From DAOQAU01 sp964640325 (GTDB lineage: Bacteria; Cyanobacteriota; Vampirovibrionia; Gastranaerophilales; Gastranaerophilaceae), in assembly GCA_964640325.1 (NCBI GenBank), contig CAZXID010000041.1:1-10293 (forward strand): a stretch of DNA of 10,293 nucleotides, read 5' to 3'. The notes beneath the pieces are model-generated. The model saw only the letters and a list, made by a program, of their open reading frames with translations. It was not told the DNA's origin and made no database searches. The position numbers and the translations under genes were made by a program. Each line of letters begins with the position of its first letter. Positions within the stretch are counted from its first letter, which is position 1. Positions 7,676 through 10,293 of this stretch are shown in pieces.

Positions 7676-7888
7676 TTTCCGGAACACCTCTCTTTTCTTC
7701 GGCTGCCGGGAAATCCCGTAATCCCGCGTGTTTCCGCAGGTTACGCTTCCATGTACATAAACCATTGGAATCAAATGGGTTATGTGTCGAATTCGCCTTG
7801 CTTTCTGTTCGGAAAGAAGCCTGTATGTGTGTGAACACAAGAGCCAATCCCTTGCCGGGAACGGGCTTACAGAACGCAAGGAGAGACC
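7676..7888 (+). promoter_or_regulatory. intergenic region upstream of the amidoligase cassette, probable promoter/operator region
   Basis: This is the only gap above about 20 bases in the window, and its middle (about 7745-7830) is AT-richer than the flanking genes. It contains a small palindrome CGGGAAATCCCG (7707-7718), the inverted repeat at 7755-7785, and the amidoligase ribosome binding site AAGGAG (7878-7883). No convincing terminator with a T run follows the beta-propeller gene. A TTGGAA (7765-7770) with TCGAAT 16 bases later (7787-7792) matches the sigma-70 consensus at four of six positions in each hexamer, which is weak support. The composition change and symmetry suggest that the enzyme cassette has its own transcriptional control, which is inference. 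Confidence 0.4.
7755..7785. repeat. imperfect inverted repeat, 12-bp arms, 7-base spacer
   Basis: The left arm ACATAAACCATT (7755-7766) and right arm AATGGGTTATGT (7774-7785) pair at 11 of 12 positions around the spacer GGAATCA. Two further G-T pairs are possible outside the arms in RNA. There is no T run after it, so a classical terminator is unlikely. Symmetry, AT-richness and a location about 100 bases before the amidoligase start fit a repressor or activator operator. An RNA hairpin in the leader is the alternative. Confidence 0.5.
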
Positions 7889-8884
7889 ATGGACTTACGC
7901 CGGATCAACTTCGGAATCGAGATCGAGACAGTCAAACGGACGCGCGAGCGGGTCGCCCAGGCGATCCAGTCGGTGGTGGGCGGCCAGGTCCGCCACATCG
8001 GCAGCCCAGGGAGCTTCGACCCCTGGGAGGTCACCGACGACCATGGACGGGTTTGGAAAGTGGTATCCGACGGCTCGCTCATCAATGTGCCGGTCCACCT
8101 GCGGGCCGAGGTGGTGAGCCCCGTCCTGTCCTACGAGGACATCCCCGTCCTCCAGGAGGTCGTCCGGGCGCTGCGGGCCTGCGGAGCCAAGGTGGACGAC
8201 CGTTGCGGCATCCACGTCCACGTCGACGCCACAGCCTTTGACGGCCGGACCCTCGGCAACCTCGCCAAGATCGTCTACAAACAGGAAGCGCTCATCCTCA
8301 CCGCCCTGGGTGTGAACGAGACCCGCCGCCGCAACTACAGCAAACCGGTGAGCGACGATCTCATCGCGCAGATCGAGCGACGCCGTCCCAGGACCAGGGA
8401 CCAGCTCAACCACATTTGGTACGGCTACCACAACCGGCAGCCCCAGCACTATGACAGCACCCGCTACCACGGGGTGAACCTGCACAACGTCTGGTACCGG
8501 GGCACGGTCGAGTTCCGCTGGTTCGAGGGGACGCTCCACGCGGGCAAGGTGAAAGCCTATATCCAACTGGTCCTGGCCGTGGCGGCCAAGGCGCTGAACG
8601 GCCGGGCCGCATCGAGCCGCAAGCGGTCCTTCGATCCTCAAAGCGCCCGGTACGACTTCCGGGTCTTCCTGCTCCACCTGGGGCTCATCGGTGATGAGTT
8701 CAAGACCGCGCGCAAGCATCTGATCGCCGCCCTGCCGGGGGACTCGGCCTTCAAACGCGGCAGAGTGAAACCAGACGAACAACCCGCCCCAAAGGCGGAA
8801 CCCCTCACGGAGGCCGGGCCCGAAACCCGGCCTCCGGCGTTTTCGGGGGACGAGACCGGCGGGACGCAAGGAGGCGCGTCATGA
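7889..8884 (+). CDS. amidoligase (glutamine-synthetase-fold COOH-NH2 ligase)
   Basis: A 331-residue protein matching the Amidoligase_2 type. These are ATP-dependent ligases with a glutamine synthetase/gamma-glutamylcysteine-ligase-like fold that join a carboxylate to an amine. Visible family landmarks, in order, are FGIEIE (8-13), giving the first acidic metal ligands; DGSL (61-64) and AEVVSPVL (73-80) with a further acidic residue; CGIHVHVD (106-113), the characteristic H-x-H strand; and YHGVNLHN...GTVEFRWFEGTL (193-216), with the E-F-R motif typical of the nucleotide/metal site. A helical part follows to about 285. The last 45 residues are Pro/Glu/Gly-rich and probably disordered. The start is set by AAGGAG five bases upstream and by FGIEIE lying close to the N-terminus, as in the family. 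The stop overlaps the next ATG. The substrate is unknown; the neighbouring GATase and cyclotransferase-like genes point to gamma-glutamyl amide or isopeptide chemistry. All core motifs look intact. Confidence 0.88.
   Translation: MDLRRINFGIEIETVKRTRERVAQAIQSVVGGQVRHIGSPGSFDPWEVTDDHGRVWKVVSDGSLINVPVHLRAEVVSPVLSYEDIPVLQEVVRALRACGAKVDDRCGIHVHVDATAFDGRTLGNLAKIVYKQEALILTALGVNETRRRNYSKPVSDDLIAQIERRRPRTRDQLNHIWYGYHNRQPQHYDSTRYHGVNLHNVWYRGTVEFRWFEGTLHAGKVKAYIQLVLAVAAKALNGRAASSRKRSFDPQSARYDFRVFLLHLGLIGDEFKTARKHLIAALPGDSAFKRGRVKPDEQPAPKAEPLTEAGPETRPPAFSGDETGGTQGGAS
8808..8843 (+). terminator. strong terminator-like hairpin inside the amidoligase 3' coding end
   Basis: A perfect 11-bp GC-rich stem, CGGAGGCCGGG (8808-8818) with CCCGGCCTCCG (8826-8836), surrounds the loop CCCGAAA and is followed after three bases by TTTT (8840-8843). 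It resembles an intrinsic terminator, though the T run is short. It lies within the codons for the disordered Pro-rich tail of the amidoligase, about 40 bases before its stop and before the next start at 8881. It could attenuate expression of the downstream genes, or protect the 3' end of a processed amidoligase message. Confidence 0.45.
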
Positions 8885-9381
8885 GAGTGCTGATTCGAAA
8901 CACCGCCCTCGACGGGCGGCCGCTGGAAGGCGACGGCGAGGTCTTCAGCGGTGAGATGGTGATGGACGTGGTCCTGGCCATGAAAGGAGCCACGCTCTTT
9001 TCCGACCAGCGGGACCTCGAGGACTACATCGACATGGTCCTGCGCAACGCCAAGATGCTGTCCGGCGTCGAGCTTACGGTCCGGGGCGATACGCCCGAGG
9101 AAAAGGCCGCATCCTTCCTCGATGCCCTGATCAAAAACGGCCTTGCCGAGGTGCAGGACGACAAACCCGCGCGGATACCAATTCCTGCCATTGTTTGGCA
9201 GGGCATCGACGCGGTCCGGCTCTCGGGGCTGACCAACATGCTCGACCGGCCGGTCGTCGCCCGGTTGGCCGGAGAGCTCGGCTGGCCCGATGCCACGCGC
9301 TGGATCGAGGAGCACCCGAAGGAATATGCCGAGGGCGTCTTCCGCGGTTTTGTCGTCGATCCGCAGGGAGGGAAACCCTGA
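8881..9381 (+). CDS. small protein with C-terminal DUF5049-like domain, amidoligase-associated
   Basis: A 166-residue protein with AAGGAGG (8868-8874) six bases upstream, overlapping the amidoligase stop as ATGA. Residues about 1-92 form an N-terminal domain of mixed strands and helices (VLIRNTALDG, FSGEMVMDVVLAMKG, DLEDYIDMVLRNAKML, KAASFLDALIKNGLAEV). Residues about 104-156 (IVWQGIDAVRLSGLTNMLD, VVARLAGELGWPDA, WIEEHPKEYAEGVFRGFV) resemble DUF5049, a short phage-associated domain with a conserved 'R-x-S/T-G-x-T-N-M-x-D' segment and a 'yIeeh-keY' helix. No catalytic motif, cysteine or membrane helix is seen. Its position between the ligase and the amidotransferase, overlapping both, suggests a subunit, specificity factor or acceptor protein of the pathway. 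The DUF5049 match is from memory of the motif; the role is inference. Confidence 0.7.
   Translation: MRVLIRNTALDGRPLEGDGEVFSGEMVMDVVLAMKGATLFSDQRDLEDYIDMVLRNAKMLSGVELTVRGDTPEEKAASFLDALIKNGLAEVQDDKPARIPIPAIVWQGIDAVRLSGLTNMLDRPVVARLAGELGWPDATRWIEEHPKEYAEGVFRGFVVDPQGGKP
9364..9380 (+). promoter_or_regulatory. small hairpin abutting the glutamine amidotransferase start
   Basis: CAGGG (9364-9368) and CCCTG (9376-9380) can pair around the loop AGGGAAA. The likely ribosome binding site GGGAGGG (9366-9372) lies partly in the stem, and the ATG starts at the next base. Ribosomes finishing the upstream gene at 9381 would open this stem, so it would favour translational coupling. The stem is short and may be chance. 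Confidence 0.3.
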
Positions 9382-10163
9382 TGTGCGGGCTCGCGGGCGT
9401 CATCTTCGGAAAAAAACGGCGGCGCGCCGAGGAGCGGGAGCACCTCGCCTGGCTCTTCACACGCCTGCTGCTGCTGAGCGAGGAGCGCGGTCCCCATGCC
9501 ACCGGCGCGGCGTGGCTTGATGTCGACGGTGGCCACCGTCTCTTCAAACGCCCGGTGACGGCCGAGCGGTTTGTGATGGACAAAGCCTTCGCCGAACTCC
9601 TGGCCGGCATAAACAACCGCGCCACGCTTCTGCTCGGCCATACCCGGTGGCGCACCCGAGGGGACGAACAGGTCAACAGCAACAACCACCCGATCCGCGC
9701 CGGGGAGGTGATCGGCACCCACAACGGCACCATTTACAACGCCGACTACCTGTTCCGGCGCTGGAAGATGCGGCGCTTCGCCGAGGTGGACAGCGAGATT
9801 CTGTTCCGCCTGGCCGCGAACGCCGCCCGGGACGGGGCCATGGATATCGAGCGGTTCAAAGCCCGGCTCCGACGCTGTCGGGGTCAGATCACCGCCGTCA
9901 TCGCCTGCCGGACCGACCCGGGCACCGTCTTTGTGCTCAAGGGGAACCGGCCGTTGGAACTGCGCTGGCATCCCCGCCGCAAGGCCGTCCTCTACGCTTC
10001 GGACCCCGCATACCTCGACGCCGTGCTGGCGGAGGAAAAAGGCTGGCGTGAGATTTCTGTCCCGCCCATGAGCCTGGTGGTGTTCCGGCGCGAGAACCTG
10101 TCCGGGTACTCGGTGGAACCGTTCGAGTTCGTCGCCCAAGAAAGAAAGGGCGCGGAGCCATGA
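9381..10163 (+). CDS. stand-alone class II glutamine amidotransferase (Ntn-type GATase)
   Basis: A 260-residue protein. The open frame extends upstream to 9195, but the start is set at 9381 because class II amidotransferases use Cys2 as the N-terminal nucleophile after Met removal, and the sequence here begins MCGLAGVIFG with GGGAGGG upstream. Other active-site landmarks are present: RGPHATGAA (36-44), GHTRWRTRGD (86-95), NNHPI (101-105), HNGTIYN (114-120, the oxyanion-hole Asn-Gly) and EVDSEI (135-140). The enzyme should hydrolyse glutamine to glutamate and ammonia. Unlike GlmS, PurF or AsnB it has no fused sugar isomerase, phosphoribosyltransferase or synthetase domain, so any acceptor enzyme acts in trans; the amidoligase two genes upstream is the obvious partner. 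It overlaps the previous stop by one base (TGATG) and the next gene by four (ATGA). Family assignment is firm; the pairing is inferred from context. Confidence 0.9.
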   Translation: MCGLAGVIFGKKRRRAEEREHLAWLFTRLLLLSEERGPHATGAAWLDVDGGHRLFKRPVTAERFVMDKAFAELLAGINNRATLLLGHTRWRTRGDEQVNSNNHPIRAGEVIGTHNGTIYNADYLFRRWKMRRFAEVDSEILFRLAANAARDGAMDIERFKARLRRCRGQITAVIACRTDPGTVFVLKGNRPLELRWHPRRKAVLYASDPAYLDAVLAEEKGWREISVPPMSLVVFRRENLSGYSVEPFEFVAQERKGAEP

Positions 10164-10293
10164 CAGACACTCCAATGAACCCCATGAACCAGGCAATGAA
10201 CCCAACAGAACCCTTGAAGCCGAACACAAACGGAATGCTGAGACTCTTCGTCTACGGCACACTGAAGCGCGGTTTCTGGAACCACGACCGCTT
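10160..10293 (+). CDS. gamma-glutamylcyclotransferase/AIG2-like protein, N-terminal part (3' truncated)
   Basis: The first 44 residues are visible before the window ends. From residue 26 the protein reads MLRLFVYGTLKRGFWNH, the hallmark start of the GGCT/AIG2-like fold, where the YGTLxxG loop binds the gamma-glutamyl group. Members such as gamma-glutamylamine cyclotransferase split gamma-glutamyl amides into 5-oxoproline and a free amine. The catalytic Glu would lie downstream of the window, so activity cannot be judged. The start at 10160 overlaps the amidotransferase stop as ATGA; a GAAAGGG lies nine bases upstream. A family-typical start would be the internal ATG at 10235, but little ribosome binding sequence precedes it. 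The extra 25 residues are rich in Met, Asn, Pro and Thr and look disordered. With the three genes upstream it completes an amidoligase, DUF5049, GATase, GGCT set. Confidence 0.8.
   Translation, partial: MTDTPMNPMNQAMNPTEPLKPNTNGMLRLFVYGTLKRGFWNHDR
10175..10203 (+). repeat. three in-frame ATGAACC repeats in the cyclotransferase leader
   Basis: ATGAACC occurs at 10175, 10184 and 10196, all in frame, encoding Met-Asn-Pro, Met-Asn-Gln and Met-Asn-Pro. The surrounding stretch (10160-10234) is poor in G and AT-richer than its neighbours. It gives the gene five in-frame ATG codons before the conserved domain. It may be a slippage-born extension or an unstructured translation-start region. Confidence 0.55.

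Noticed and set aside
7707..7718. CGGGAAATCCCG palindrome as a terminator for the tail operon
   Set aside because: The arms are five bases with a two-base centre and no T run follows, so it cannot act as an intrinsic terminator.
7765..7792. Possible sigma-70 promoter TTGGAA - 16 bases - TCGAAT
   Set aside because: Only four of six matches in each box, and it overlaps the inverted repeat. It is mentioned in the regional entry but not called as a promoter.
6137..7879. 580-codon open frame on the - strand opposite the beta-propeller gene
   Set aside because: It is the complement of a GC-rich coding frame, which often stays open by codon bias. Its product is Val/Gly/Arg/Pro-rich with no recognisable motif, and the + strand gene has domain repeats, a start overlap and gene context.
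7603..8241. 212-codon + strand frame spanning the gap and the amidoligase start
   Set aside because: Out of frame with both flanking genes and Arg/Gly/Pro-rich; the amidoligase frame has the intact FGIEIE and HVHVD motifs instead.
9195..9380. Upstream extension of the amidotransferase reading frame
   Set aside because: It would bury the catalytic Cys, which must be residue 2, and it overlaps the DUF5049 gene by about 190 bases.
9024..10262. 412-codon open frame on the - strand opposite the DUF5049 and amidotransferase genes
   Set aside because: It runs across three well-supported + strand genes and has no family motif.

Overview
This window reads as the tail-fibre/baseplate end of a GC-rich phage or prophage structural module, followed by a compact enzyme cassette. 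All supported genes lie on the + strand and are tightly packed, mostly with strong AGGAGG-type ribosome binding sites. The only real gap is about 210 bases, at 7676-7888. GC looks to be above 60% by eye. Gene order and protein types suggest a contractile-tailed (myovirus-like) element of a GC-rich bacterium, possibly a proteobacterium or desulfobacterium. I see no integrase, portal, terminase, lysis gene or tRNA here, so I cannot tell a free phage from a prophage, or name the host.

Region 1 (1-7675) is the structural block. In order it holds: the 3' end of a virion protein with a phage-type beta module; a 328-residue virion protein carrying a similar module; a 43-residue small protein; an unrecognised 153-residue protein; a 177-residue protein resembling tail-collar fibre proteins; a 1182-residue DUF4815-type tail/baseplate protein with several beta domains; a 101-residue helical protein; and a 437-residue beta-propeller protein related in fold to GH43/GH32-type glycosidases. 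The last is probably a receptor-binding or glycan-binding tip.

Region 2 (7676-7888) is the only sizeable gap. It is AT-richer than its surroundings and holds a 12-bp-arm imperfect inverted repeat, a candidate operator or hairpin between the structural block and the enzymes.

Region 3 (7889-10293, continuing beyond the window) is the interesting part. It holds four genes whose ends overlap by 1-4 bases: a glutamine-synthetase-fold amidoligase (COOH-NH2 ligase), a small protein ending in a DUF5049-like domain, a stand-alone class II glutamine amidotransferase, and the start of a gamma-glutamylcyclotransferase/AIG2-like protein. Together these could release ammonia from glutamine, form a gamma-glutamyl-type amide or isopeptide bond, and cleave or recycle such bonds. 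Amidoligases have been linked computationally with GATase II and AIG2-like genes in phages and bacteria before, but to my knowledge the substrate in a phage setting is not established. The position directly after the host-contact genes suggests modification of virion proteins or the host envelope; that is inference.
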